From the NCBI RefSeq assembly GCF_000403845.2, contig NZ_KE159569.1, positions 125,472-189,471 of the forward strand: a stretch of DNA of 64,000 bases. Reading direction: 5' to 3'. Position numbers and translations under genes: made by a program. The first letter of the stretch is position 1. Each line of letters begins with the position of its first letter. The notes under the pieces are model-generated. The model did no database searches. It was not told where the DNA came from and saw only the letters and a list, made by a program, of their open reading frames with translations. This stretch comes from Eubacterium sp. 14-2. GTDB lineage: Bacteria > Bacillota > Clostridia > Lachnospirales > Lachnospiraceae. Positions 34,442 to 43,414 of the stretch are shown piece after piece.

Positions 34442-37099
34442 TTATACCTGACCCTCCAGAACAGTTTTCACTTCTGCTATGGCATCCGGGATTCCAGATG
34501 GGTTCTTTCCTCCCGCCTGAGCCATATTGGGACGTCCGCCTCCGCCTCCGCCTACTTTTCCTGCAATAGCCTTAATCAGATTTCCTGCATGGGCTCCCTG
34601 CTTCATGGCTCCGTCTGTAGCCATGGCAATCAGGCTCACTCTGCCTTCTTTTTCAGAAGCAAGAACCACCACGCCTTCGCCCAGTTTTTCCTTCAACTGG
34701 TCGCCCAGGTCACGCAGCCCGTTCATATCCACGCCGGAAACACTGGCTGCAAGGAGTTTCACGCCTTTTACGTCCACTACCTGGTCCATAACATCGCCCA
34801 GAGCGTCCCTGGCTGCCTGGCTCTTTAAGGATTCATTTTCACTTTGCAGCCCTTTCAGCTCCGCCATTAAATGTTCCAGTTTTTCCACCAGCCCTGACGG
34901 ACTGGCTTTTACTGTTTTTGCAGCCGCATAAAGGGTTTCTTCCATTCTGTCATAGTATTCAAATACTGCTTTGGAAGTCAGTGCCTCAATTCGGCGCACT
35001 CCGGCTGCCACTCCGGATTCAGAAACAATTTTAAAAGCACTGATACTGCTGGTATTTTCCACATGGGTTCCGCCGCACAGTTCCACGGAAAACTCTCCCA
35101 TTTTCACTACCCGGACGGAGTCACCATACTTCTCACCGAACAGTGCCATGGCGCCTGTCTGTTTGGCTTCCTCAAGGCTCATCACCTCTGTCACCACTGG
35201 CAGAGCAGAAGCTATTTTCTCATTTACAACAGCTTCTGTCCGGGCAATTTCCTCCGGCGTCATGGCTGCAAAATGAGAAAAATCGAAGCGAAGCCTGTCC
35301 GCATTTACATCTGAACCATGCTGCTCCACATGGGTTCCCAGCACTTCCCGGAGTGCTTTCTGAAGCAAATGGGTTGCACTGTGGTTTCTGCGGATCAGTC
35401 CACGTTTTTCTGAATCCACAGACAGTTCCACCCTGTCTCCTCTCTTAAACATTCCGACAGTTACCACGCCCACATGGCCGATTCTGCCGCCCCGCAGATG
35501 AATGGTATCTTCCACACGGAATTCATTTTCTCCTGCACGGATGATACCTGTATCCGCATTCTGTCCGCCCATGGTGGCATAGAAAGGAGTCTCTTTTACA
35601 ATTATGGTTCCCTGGTCACCGTCTGACAGTGCTTCTGTCAGTTCCGTCTCTGTGGTGAGCACCGTAATCTCAGAATGGTGTACCAGGCGGTCATATCCCA
35701 CAAATTCAGAGGTGACGGAAACATCAATTTCATCGTACACAGTGGCATCCGCACCCATATAATTCGTTTCTTTTCTCGCATTTCTGGCCTTGCTGCGCTG
35801 CTCTTCCATACAGGTCCGAAAACCTTCTTCATCAATGGAAAATCCTTTTTCTTCCAGAATTTCCTGCGTCAGATCCAGCGGAAATCCGTAGGTGTCATAC
35901 AGTTTAAACGCATGTTCTCCCGACAGTACCGTGGTTCCGGCACCTTTCATTTCTTCCTGCATTTCTGACAGAATGCTTAACCCCTGATCAATGGTTTTGT
36001 CAAATTTTTCTTCTTCCTGAGTCAGCACCTTAAAGATAAATTCTTTCTTCTCTTCCAGTTCCGGATAACCGTCTTTGCTCTCATCAATCACGGTTGCGCT
36101 CAATGTGGCAAGAAATCTGCCGCTGATGCCGAGAAGTCTGCCATGGCGGGCTGCCCGCCGGATCAGACGCCGCAGTACATAACCGCGTCCTTCATTAGAA
36201 GGCATAATTCCATCAGAAATCATAAAGGTCGCAGAACGCATATGATCTGTAATCAGACGAACAGACACGTCATCCATGGCGTCTGTCTGATATGTCTTAC
36301 CGGACACTTCACATACTTTGTCCCGGATAGCTTTCATGGTATCAATGTCAAACACGGAATTCACATCCTGTACCACTACTGCAAGACGCTCCAGTCCCAT
36401 GCCTGTATCAATATTTTTAGTGGCCAGTTCTTCATAATTGCCATGACCGTCACCGTCAAACTGGGTAAACACGTTATTCCATACTTCCATGAAACGGTCG
36501 CATTCACAGCCTACTTTGCAGTCCGGGCTGCCGCAGCCATAATTTTCTCCCCGGTCATAATAAATCTCAGAACATGGTCCGCAGGGTCCTGCCCCGTGCT
36601 CCCAGAAATTATCGCATTTTCCATTTTCATCACGGTAAAAACGGGTAATCTTCTCTGCCGGAACCCCCACTTCTTTCGTCCAGATATCAAATGCCTCATC
36701 ATCTTCCCCGTAAATGGAAGGATACAGACGCTCCGGCTCCATGCCAATCACTTCCGTCAGAAATTCCCAGCTCCAGGCAATGGCTTCATGCTTAAAATAG
36801 TCTCCAAAGGAAAAATTTCCCAGCATTTCAAAAAAAGTAAGATGTCTTGCTGTTTTTCCTACATTTTCAATATCTCCGGTCCGGATACATTTCTGGCAGG
36901 TGGTCACCCGTTTCCGGGGTGGAATTTCCTGTCCTGTAAAATACGGCTTTAAGGGCGCCATTCCCGCATTGATCAGCAGCAGGCTGTTGTCATTGTGGGG
37001 TACCAGGGAAAAACTTTTCATTGCCAGATGTTCCTTGCTCTCAAAAAATTCCAGATACATCCTGCGCAGTTCATTTACTCCATACTTCTTCACAACCAA
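34442..37099 (-). CDS. alaS: alanyl-tRNA synthetase
   Basis: 885 residues, full length. The class II catalytic core starts YLEFFESKEHLAMKSFSLVPHNDNSLL. The editing domain has its zinc and active residues in HSATHLL and CGGTHV. A C-terminal coiled coil and the glycine-rich KVGGGGGGRPNMAQAGG end the protein. It attaches alanine to tRNA-Ala and clears mischarged Ser and Gly. The ATG follows the small membrane protein gene by 13 bases, so the pair is cotranscribed. I see no T-box leader. Confidence 0.98.
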   Translation of the reverse strand: MVVKKYGVNELRRMYLEFFESKEHLAMKSFSLVPHNDNSLLLINAGMAPLKPYFTGQEIPPRKRVTTCQKCIRTGDIENVGKTARHLTFFEMLGNFSFGDYFKHEAIAWSWEFLTEVIGMEPERLYPSIYGEDDEAFDIWTKEVGVPAEKITRFYRDENGKCDNFWEHGAGPCGPCSEIYYDRGENYGCGSPDCKVGCECDRFMEVWNNVFTQFDGDGHGNYEELATKNIDTGMGLERLAVVVQDVNSVFDIDTMKAIRDKVCEVSGKTYQTDAMDDVSVRLITDHMRSATFMISDGIMPSNEGRGYVLRRLIRRAARHGRLLGISGRFLATLSATVIDESKDGYPELEEKKEFIFKVLTQEEEKFDKTIDQGLSILSEMQEEMKGAGTTVLSGEHAFKLYDTYGFPLDLTQEILEEKGFSIDEEGFRTCMEEQRSKARNARKETNYMGADATVYDEIDVSVTSEFVGYDRLVHHSEITVLTTETELTEALSDGDQGTIIVKETPFYATMGGQNADTGIIRAGENEFRVEDTIHLRGGRIGHVGVVTVGMFKRGDRVELSVDSEKRGLIRRNHSATHLLQKALREVLGTHVEQHGSDVNADRLRFDFSHFAAMTPEEIARTEAVVNEKIASALPVVTEVMSLEEAKQTGAMALFGEKYGDSVRVVKMGEFSVELCGGTHVENTSSISAFKIVSESGVAAGVRRIEALTSKAVFEYYDRMEETLYAAAKTVKASPSGLVEKLEHLMAELKGLQSENESLKSQAARDALGDVMDQVVDVKGVKLLAASVSGVDMNGLRDLGDQLKEKLGEGVVVLASEKEGRVSLIAMATDGAMKQGAHAGNLIKAIAGKVGGGGGGRPNMAQAGGKNPSGIPDAIAEVKTVLEGQV

Positions 37100-37112
37100 T
37101 TTCCTCCACTGT

Positions 37113-37262
37113 CTATTTCTCTTTCGCTGTCAGCTCTTCTGCCGCAGTTTTCACATCTTTTCTGTCACGCAGTTTTTTTCCAAAAAAGATCCCGCATCCG
37201 GCTACTGCCGTCATCAGAATAAATTTTACTGCTGTCTGTATAAAACTGGCTATAAATGCCAT
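37113..37262 (-). CDS. 49-residue membrane protein, unnamed
   Basis: 49 residues with GGAGG eight bases before the ATG. One hydrophobic helix (AVKFILMTAVAGCGIFFG) is followed by a basic GKKLRDRKD and a Lys/Glu end. Very similar small proteins recur near alaS or other loci in Lachnospiraceae in my memory, sometimes with misleading automatic names. The function is unknown. Its strong ribosome site and position 13 bases before alaS support that it is translated. Confidence 0.75.
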   Translation of the reverse strand: MAFIASFIQTAVKFILMTAVAGCGIFFGKKLRDRKDVKTAAEELTAKEK

Positions 37263-37391
37263 AAGAACACCTCCTGTCAATCTGCCATATACCTTTCACC
37301 CTCAGGCGCCTGTTCACACAGCCGCCTGCAGCGGGCTGTGTTCGCCCTCAGGTTTCCTCAGGGCATATAATATCATATGAACCGCAGTTTT

Positions 37392-37859
37392 TCAAGTATC
37401 CTCCAGTAAATGGTCTCCATCTGCAGCGGAAGTCGCCAGTTCATCACAGCGTTCGTTCATCACATGTCCGTCGTGGCCTTTAACCCAGATAAATTTCACC
37501 TGATGCGGCGCCATAGCCTGCAGCAGTTCCTGCCAGAGGTCTGTGTTTTTGACCGGTTTTCCGTCTGACTTCTTCCAGCCCTTTTTCTGCCAGCTGCCAA
37601 TCCAGTTCTGGTTAAAGGCGTCCACAACGTATTTGGAATCCGAATACAGCTCCACCTGACAGGGTCTTGTCAGTTCCTGCAGGCTGCGGATTACCGCCAT
37701 CAGTTCCATACGGTTGTTGGTGGTTTTCCGGTATCCTGCGGAAATTTCTTTCTTATATAATTTTCCTGAGGCGTCCAGATATGTCAGAACCGCTCCGTAA
37801 CCTCCCGGACCGTCAGGATTGCCTCTTGCCGCTCCATCTGTGTATATTTTTACTTCCAT
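37392..37859 (-). CDS. rnhA: ribonuclease HI
   Basis: 155 residues. RNase HI cleaves RNA in RNA-DNA hybrids. The four catalytic acids are D8 (IYTDGAARGN), E52 (RMELMA), D74 (YSDSKYV) and D139 (ERCDELA), with H132 in the flexible loop (GHDGHVMNE). The basic protrusion (WQKKGWKKSDGKPVKN) is present, as in E. coli RnhA. No hybrid-binding N-terminal domain is seen. The next gene on the minus strand, upstream, is an MBL hydrolase 15 bases away. Confidence 0.96.
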   Translation of the reverse strand: MEVKIYTDGAARGNPDGPGGYGAVLTYLDASGKLYKKEISAGYRKTTNNRMELMAVIRSLQELTRPCQVELYSDSKYVVDAFNQNWIGSWQKKGWKKSDGKPVKNTDLWQELLQAMAPHQVKFIWVKGHDGHVMNERCDELATSAADGDHLLEDT

Positions 37860-37874
37860 GTGTTTCCTCCGATT

Positions 37875-38636
37875 TTATATTTCTTTCAGCACAATTTCCT
37901 GATTCTCCCGTTCCATACAAAGAATCCGTTCCCTGTCTTTCTGATTTTCCGGAAGGTTCCTGTATTCCTGAACCAGTTCATAATGTTTCCACATATGCAT
38001 GGGTACAATGTATTCTGCCTGCACATGTTCTCTGAAATAATCAATCCCCAGATATCGGTCTTCTTCCTGTCTTGGGTCCATTACCACAAAAGCCAGATCA
38101 ATTTTCCTGCCTGAAATCAGATTTATCTGCTCCTTATAGGTCTTTTCCTGATAATCATTGTCTTTCTCCGGCTCCCCTTCCCATCTCCACCAGTTCAGAT
38201 CTCCTGCATGGTAAACAGTCTTTCCGTCCGCTGTTACCAGGAATGCTACGCCGCTGTCTGTGGACAGCAGTGTTTCTATGGTAATATCATCTATATGGTA
38301 AAGTTCTCCCGGCTTCACATATGTGATACTTTCCTTTATCGTTTCCTCCAGACCAGACCGGCGCAGAAAAGAACTGCCCAGTTTTCTCTTTATCTCTTTT
38401 GCAAAAATATAGCGGATATTGGGATATTTTTCTTTCCATTTCAGCACTTCCACGTCAAAATGGTCTCCGTGCTCATGACTGGCAAACACATAAACAGGCA
38501 TGTCCGCCGGAAATTCCGGCATTTTTCCACAATATACACAGGAAGGAATATAATCTCCCCTGTAATAATCAAATACAAATGCCCGGCCTCCTGTTTCCAC
38601 ACAGAACGCACTGTGGTGAATATATGTAATTTTCAT
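37875..38636 (-). CDS. metallo-beta-lactamase-fold hydrolase
   Basis: 253 residues from the ATG at 38636, which has GGAGG five bases upstream (an ATG at 38648 lacks one). The metal site is H54, H56, D58 and H59 in SHEHGDHF; downstream D (VYHAGDLNWW) and H (VPMHMW) complete two metals. It is of the UlaG/YtkL-like simple hydrolase type. The substrate is unknown. It is upstream of rnhA on the same strand and probably shares its transcript. Confidence 0.85.
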   Translation of the reverse strand: MKITYIHHSAFCVETGGRAFVFDYYRGDYIPSCVYCGKMPEFPADMPVYVFASHEHGDHFDVEVLKWKEKYPNIRYIFAKEIKRKLGSSFLRRSGLEETIKESITYVKPGELYHIDDITIETLLSTDSGVAFLVTADGKTVYHAGDLNWWRWEGEPEKDNDYQEKTYKEQINLISGRKIDLAFVVMDPRQEEDRYLGIDYFREHVQAEYIVPMHMWKHYELVQEYRNLPENQKDRERILCMERENQEIVLKEI

Positions 38637-38778
38637 GTTTTCCTCCATTCTGTTTCAAATATACTGTAATCTGCTTCTTAATTATACTGAATTTTTCGGA
38701 AAATGTATAGCAGAAAAGCTGATAAATCTCTGCGCCGGGTTCCCGGTTTTGTTCATTTCCCGGAATTCTGATTTCCCA

Positions 38779-38807
38779 TAGACTTTCCTTTCCCCGTATG
38801 GTATACT
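38779..38807 (+). promoter_or_regulatory. promoter of the small coiled-coil gene
   Basis: TAGACT (38779-38784), 17 bases, then TATACT (38802-38807), 30 bases before the ATG at 38837. Confidence 0.6.
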
Positions 38808-38836
38808 ACAGGAAATATTCAGAAAGGAGGAGTCAC

Positions 38837-39154
38837 ATGACAAATACTGAATTATTGCAGGCACTGTATGATGATATGCAGACGGTAAAAGAAAACGTTT
38901 CTTCTCTTGACAGAAGAGTTTCTTCTCTTGAAAAAGACATTGCAAAAATACCATCTCTTGAAAAGAAAATCAATGAAATCAGTCTTACGCTTGAAAATGA
39001 AACAAACCGCAATATCAAAATCATTGCAGAAGGCCATCTCGATTTATCCAGAAAATTAAATGAATCCATAAAACTCAGCAGCGAAGTCAAAGCCGAACAG
39101 GAACTTCACAGCATTTATATCAATGCATTTAACAGACAGTTAAAAGTATTCTGA
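38837..39154 (+). CDS. small coiled-coil protein, function unknown
   Basis: 105 residues with AAAGGAGG before the ATG. The whole protein is a likely coiled coil: repeated SSLDRRVSSLEKDI and SLEKKINEISLTLEN heptads, then NRNIKIIAEGHLDL. There is no cysteine or membrane segment. Such short plus-strand proteins often occur as regulators, toxin-antitoxin partners or phage-derived factors; nothing here decides. It is the only plus-strand gene between the sirtuin and the cyclophilin. Confidence 0.8.
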   Translation: MTNTELLQALYDDMQTVKENVSSLDRRVSSLEKDIAKIPSLEKKINEISLTLENETNRNIKIIAEGHLDLSRKLNESIKLSSEVKAEQELHSIYINAFNRQLKVF

Positions 39155-39211
39155 TCAGATAATCATATCTGAAGAACACCTTTCACAGAGGCCCACCGAG
39201 TCTCTTCAGCA

Positions 39212-39248
39212 AAACAGGGACACTGGCCCTGCCATCGTGTCCCTGTTT
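39212..39248. terminator. bidirectional terminator between the coiled-coil gene and spoIVA
   Basis: AAACAGGGACAC (39212-39223) and GTGTCCCTGTTT (39237-39248) form a 12-bp perfect stem with 13-base loop between convergent genes. Confidence 0.75.
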
Positions 39249-39256
39249 CTTATACC

Positions 39257-39320
39257 AATACCATTTTCGCCGGACAAAAGAAACTCTTTCATATAAAATA
39301 CCATTTTCGCCAGGCAAAAG
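39257..39320. repeat. two direct repeats, 40-bp period, after spoIVA
   Basis: A 24-base unit beginning AATACCATTTTCGCC occurs at 39257-39280 and 39297-39320 with two mismatches. The unit, CTTTTG..CGGCGAAAATGG on the other strand, lies between the spoIVA stop and the terminator. Its role is unknown. Confidence 0.8.
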
Positions 39321-39327
39321 CATTTTT

Positions 39328-40815
39328 TTATATAATGATGCACACCAGTCCCCCATTGCTGTCATTGACAATTTTCTGCATGGTATCCTGCAGCTTCACC
39401 TGGCTTTCATCATCCATCATGGTAATCTTACTGCGGATTCCGTCTTCCACCAGCTCACCGATGGATTTCCCGAAAATATTAGTCTGCCAGATCCCTTCCT
39501 CCTGCTCCCTGGAAGTCTTGATATATCCAATTAAATCCTGGGCCTGTTCTTCACTTCCGATGATCGGCGCTATCTCCGTTTCCACATTTGCCTTGATCAT
39601 GTGAATGGAAGGCGACTGTGCCTTGATTTTCACGCCGAATTTATTGCCATGGCGAATCAGCACCGGCTCCTCGATTTCAATATCTGTAAGCTGAGGCGTT
39701 ACCACACCGTAGCCTTTCTGCTTCACCGCTTCCATGGCACTTCCTACTTTATCGTACTCTTTTTTCATGGCAGACAGTTCCCGGATCATGGAAATCAGCT
39801 GATATTCTCCGGAAATGGGAACACCTGTCAGTTCACTCATGTTTTCATAATAATATTTCTGGTCTATATCAAACACAATCTGGACACACCCCCGCGACAG
39901 TTCCACCTTATCCAGTTTCATCCTTCGCACATATTCCCCTTCCGGCACCAGTTCCGTATTCCGCACATCCCTGGCATAAGTGAATTTCTTTAATATCTGC
40001 ATGGCATTCTGAATAATATTTTCTTTTATCTTATGAGTATTATCCAGCATTTCCACCCATTTCGGCAGGAAGAAATCCACCCGTTCGATGGGAAATTCAT
40101 AGAGAATCCCTTCCAGAATACGAAAAATATCATCTTTTCTAAGCTGCTCACAGTTCACCGGAAGGGTGGAGACTCCATATTTCTCCGTCAATTCTTCTGC
40201 CAGTTTCTGGCTTTCCGCTCCATAGGGTTTCTGGGTATTCAGCAGTAAAATAAAAGGTTTCCCTATTTTTTTCAAACCTGCAACGGTTTTTTCTTCCGCA
40301 GGGATATAGCTTTCCCTTGGAAGTTCTGTAATGGAGCCGTCAGTGGTAATCACAATTCCGATGTTGGAATGCTCCCTGATTACCTTCTGGGTGCCGATTT
40401 CTGCCGCCTGTGTAAAAGGAATCTCATAATCAAACCAGGGCGTTTTCACCATTCGTTCCGCGCCCTCTTCCATATGCCCGGTTGCCCCGTCCACCATGAA
40501 TCCCACGCAGTCAATAAGCCTGACATTAACCTCAAGATCCTCATTAAGTCTGATTTTTGCAGCCTCTTTCGGTACAAATTTCGGCTCTGTAGTCATAATG
40601 GTTTTTCCCTGAGCCGACTGGGGCAGCTCATCGGTTGCCCGCTCTCTGCTATGTACGTCCTCCATTTCCGGCAGTACCATTACATCCATAAACCGTTTGA
40701 TAAAGGTGGATTTCCCTGTTCGCACAGGCCCCACCACCCCGATATAGATATCTCCATTCGTCCTGGCACTGATATCTTTGTAAATATTATATGTACCTGT
40801 ATTAATATTTTCCAT
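39328..40815 (-). CDS. spoIVA: stage IV sporulation protein A
   Basis: 495 residues from the ATG at 40815, with AGGAGG upstream; this is close to the length of Bacillus SpoIVA (492). SpoIVA is an ATPase that polymerises on the forespore membrane as base of the spore coat. Walker A is GPVRTGKST at 29-37, followed by a TRAFAC-like region with TDELPQSAQGKTIMTTEP and LIDCVGFMVDGATGHMEEG. The conserved C-terminus NDSNGGLVCIII is intact. An open frame upstream (to 40941) lies in the DagK gene and is not coding. Confidence 0.96.
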   Translation of the reverse strand: MENINTGTYNIYKDISARTNGDIYIGVVGPVRTGKSTFIKRFMDVMVLPEMEDVHSRERATDELPQSAQGKTIMTTEPKFVPKEAAKIRLNEDLEVNVRLIDCVGFMVDGATGHMEEGAERMVKTPWFDYEIPFTQAAEIGTQKVIREHSNIGIVITTDGSITELPRESYIPAEEKTVAGLKKIGKPFILLLNTQKPYGAESQKLAEELTEKYGVSTLPVNCEQLRKDDIFRILEGILYEFPIERVDFFLPKWVEMLDNTHKIKENIIQNAMQILKKFTYARDVRNTELVPEGEYVRRMKLDKVELSRGCVQIVFDIDQKYYYENMSELTGVPISGEYQLISMIRELSAMKKEYDKVGSAMEAVKQKGYGVVTPQLTDIEIEEPVLIRHGNKFGVKIKAQSPSIHMIKANVETEIAPIIGSEEQAQDLIGYIKTSREQEEGIWQTNIFGKSIGELVEDGIRSKITMMDDESQVKLQDTMQKIVNDSNGGLVCIII

Positions 40816-40907
40816 AAAAAAACCTCCTGTTCTACTGTTATCAGTATATGCAGGAAGTTTGCATGGAATGCTATAAATTGTACAAAGATTAAAGTAAAAT
40901 AACCGGC

Positions 40908-41837
40908 CTATTTTATAACCTTCAAAACCCCCGGCAGACATTCATACCGCAGACGCACCGGATCTCCCAGATCTTCTCCATCCGTATGGCCGGTCAGGGG
41001 TTCCTGCAGCCACAGCGTACAGGATTCGCAGTCAGCCAGTTCAATTCCCTGAAAACCCACATGCTTTCCTCTGAGCAGGGTAAACAGAAGAAACAGGGCC
41101 CGCAGCTTTTTTATTCCATGGATATAACAGACCGATAACTTTCCGTCCTGGTCTGAAGCAGACGGAGCCATGGGAAGGCCTCCGCCCTCACATCTGTGAT
41201 TCATCACCGCCATACAGATCAGCCCGCGGATTCGCTCTTTCTCTCCGTCATCAAACTGGAGACTGGCCTGAACGTCCGGCAGTTCCGCCAGCGTCAATAT
41301 AGTCTGAATGAAATAAGACAGCCTCCCCAGATGGAGCCTGTTTAAAAAAACTTTCATTCCGGCCGCATTCACACGTCTGCAGACTTCCGCATCCATACCA
41401 ATCCCCGAACTGATCGTAAAGTATGCACTTTTTTCCAGATTCCTGCCCCAGTATACTTTTCCCATATCCATTTCATACAGTTCCTGAGACTCCAGAATCC
41501 GTTTCAGGGCAGCCAGCGGGTCTTTTGGAAGACCCAGCCCTCTGCCCAGATCATTGCCGGAACCCGTGGGAATATAGCCAAATCGTATACCGGCAAAATC
41601 CCGGATTCCGTTCACCACTTCATTTGCCGTACCATCGCCGCCCACCACCACAAGAGAAATCACTTCTTCCTGATATTTCTCCGTCAGTTTTTCCGCCAGT
41701 TCTCCGGCGTGGCCTTTATATTTTGTGAGGAAGGCCCGGTAAGCCACCTTCCTCTCTTTCAGTTCTGCCTCCAGTCTCCTCCAGATTTTTCTGCCTTTCC
41801 CGGTTCTGGAAGCAACATTTACAATAAAATAATACAT
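40908..41837 (-). CDS. diacylglycerol/lipid kinase family protein
   Basis: 309 residues from the ATG at 41837, the start that fits the family (YYFIVNVASRTGKG). The nucleotide-binding GGDGT is at 66-70. The GSGNDLGRGLG segment and the ICNG-like DAEVCRRVN with GEDLGDPV near the end match the DagK/YegS fold, which phosphorylates diacylglycerol or related lipids. It is 26 bases after malQ. Bacillus DgkB helps recycle diacylglycerol; whether this one does is inferred. The open frame continues 21 codons upstream into malQ and is not coding there. Confidence 0.87.
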   Translation of the reverse strand: MYYFIVNVASRTGKGRKIWRRLEAELKERKVAYRAFLTKYKGHAGELAEKLTEKYQEEVISLVVVGGDGTANEVVNGIRDFAGIRFGYIPTGSGNDLGRGLGLPKDPLAALKRILESQELYEMDMGKVYWGRNLEKSAYFTISSGIGMDAEVCRRVNAAGMKVFLNRLHLGRLSYFIQTILTLAELPDVQASLQFDDGEKERIRGLICMAVMNHRCEGGGLPMAPSASDQDGKLSVCYIHGIKKLRALFLLFTLLRGKHVGFQGIELADCESCTLWLQEPLTGHTDGEDLGDPVRLRYECLPGVLKVIK

Positions 41838-41862
41838 ATCCTGTCTGCTTTCTCTGCTGACT

Positions 41863-43362
41863 TTACTCAGCAGCTCCGGCCTGCTTCGGCGCTCTGCCAT
41901 ACAGCTCCACCTGTTTGCAAATGCGCCTCACCAGTTTGCTGTCAACAGCTCCCGGTTTCATACGCCACATCCAGTTACAGCCCAGGGTGGAAGGGGTATT
42001 CATCCTTCCCTCACTTCCAATTCCCAGTAAATCCTGCATGGTCACTATGGCAGTATCGCTGACACTGGACCAGACGCCCCGCATTACCCCCCAGTGATAC
42101 CCCTCGTCTTTATTCAGATTCAGGTAATCTTTTGCAAAGGCCACACAGGGTCTGGGCGCGGTCTTCATCCATCCCAGAATAGTATCATTATCATGGGTTC
42201 CTGCATAGACTACTGAATTGTTATTGTAATTATGGGGCAGATAGTCTCCGTCCTCTCTGCTGTCAAAAGCAAACTGAATCAGCTTCATGCCCGGATAGCC
42301 GGATTCCTCCAGCATTTCATGAACCGCCTCTGTCAGGAATCCCAGATCCTCTGCAATAATATCCAGTCTGCCCAGTTCCTTTTCAATGGAACGGAACAGT
42401 TTAATACCAGGGCCTTTCCTCCACTCTCCGTTTTTGGCTGTTTTATGTCCGAACGGAATGGCATAATAAGATTCAAATCCACGGAAATGGTCGATACGCA
42501 CCACATCAAACAGTTTTGACATCTTATCCAGCCGCTTCTTCCACCAGCGGTAATCATCCTGTTCCATCACATCCCAGCGAAACAGCGGATTGCCCCACAA
42601 CTGACCGTCATCGGAAAATGCATCCGGAGGACATCCCGCCACATCAATGGGCACCAGATTCTCATCCAGATAAAACTGAGAAGGATTCGCCCATACGTCC
42701 GCGCTGTCCATGGCCACATAAATAGGCACATCTCCGATAATGCGGATTCCCTTATCATTTGCATATGTTTTCAGACTGTTCCACTGTTTATAAAAAAGAT
42801 ACTGCAGCACTTTCCAGAACTCTGTCTCTTCTTTCAGATCCTCTCCGGCTTTCTGCAGCGCTTCTTCCCTGCGCAGCCTCAGATCTTCTTCCCATTCGCT
42901 CCAGGCAGCTCCCTCGTGGGCGTCTTTGAGCGCCATAAACAGTGCATAATCGTCAAGCCAGTCTTCCTGATTCTGACAGAACGCTTCATAGTCCTCCGGT
43001 ATATTTTTCTGAAACCGGTCAAATGCCTTATGTAACAGTTCATAACGGTTTACATAGAGGATCCCGTAATCTACCCTGGTAATATCCTTTCCCCACTCAT
43101 AGGACTGGCATTCCTTTCTGGTGAGGAGCTTTTCTTTACAGAGTTTTTCCAGATCTATAAAATAGGGATTCCCTGCAAAACTGGAAAAAGACTGATAGGG
43201 AGAATCTCCGTAACTGGTAGGGCAGATCGGCAGCACCTGCCAGTAACTCTGCTCTGCTTTCACCAGAAAATCCACAAACTTTTCCGCCTCTTTTCCCAGA
43301 GTTCCAATCCCGTAGGGAGAGGGCAGAGATGAAATATGCATTAAAACTCCACTACTACGCAT
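41863..43362 (-). CDS. malQ: 4-alpha-glucanotransferase
   Basis: 499 residues from the ATG at 43362; a GTG directly before it is an alternative, both behind AGGAGG. The GH77 enzyme moves glucan chains between maltodextrins. The N-terminal GVLMHISSLPSPYGIGTLG and the catalytic VRIDHFRGFESYYAIP, AEDLGFLT and YAGTHDNDTILGW are clear. It lies next to a LacI regulator and a sugar importer, so it probably processes maltodextrins taken up by that importer. Confidence 0.95.
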   Translation of the reverse strand: MRSSGVLMHISSLPSPYGIGTLGKEAEKFVDFLVKAEQSYWQVLPICPTSYGDSPYQSFSSFAGNPYFIDLEKLCKEKLLTRKECQSYEWGKDITRVDYGILYVNRYELLHKAFDRFQKNIPEDYEAFCQNQEDWLDDYALFMALKDAHEGAAWSEWEEDLRLRREEALQKAGEDLKEETEFWKVLQYLFYKQWNSLKTYANDKGIRIIGDVPIYVAMDSADVWANPSQFYLDENLVPIDVAGCPPDAFSDDGQLWGNPLFRWDVMEQDDYRWWKKRLDKMSKLFDVVRIDHFRGFESYYAIPFGHKTAKNGEWRKGPGIKLFRSIEKELGRLDIIAEDLGFLTEAVHEMLEESGYPGMKLIQFAFDSREDGDYLPHNYNNNSVVYAGTHDNDTILGWMKTAPRPCVAFAKDYLNLNKDEGYHWGVMRGVWSSVSDTAIVTMQDLLGIGSEGRMNTPSTLGCNWMWRMKPGAVDSKLVRRICKQVELYGRAPKQAGAAE

Positions 43363-43414
43363 CACGCGTACCTCCTGTTGTCAAATCTGTTTACTGCCGC
43401 CCGGTTTTCCTGCC

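Noticed and set aside
39183-39371. 62-residue frame with repeated RRKWYWYKK-like peptides
   Set aside because: It reads through the direct repeats and terminator after spoIVA without start signals.
40816-40941. Upstream extension of spoIVA
   Set aside because: No ribosome site; AGGAGG precedes the ATG at 40815, giving the family length.
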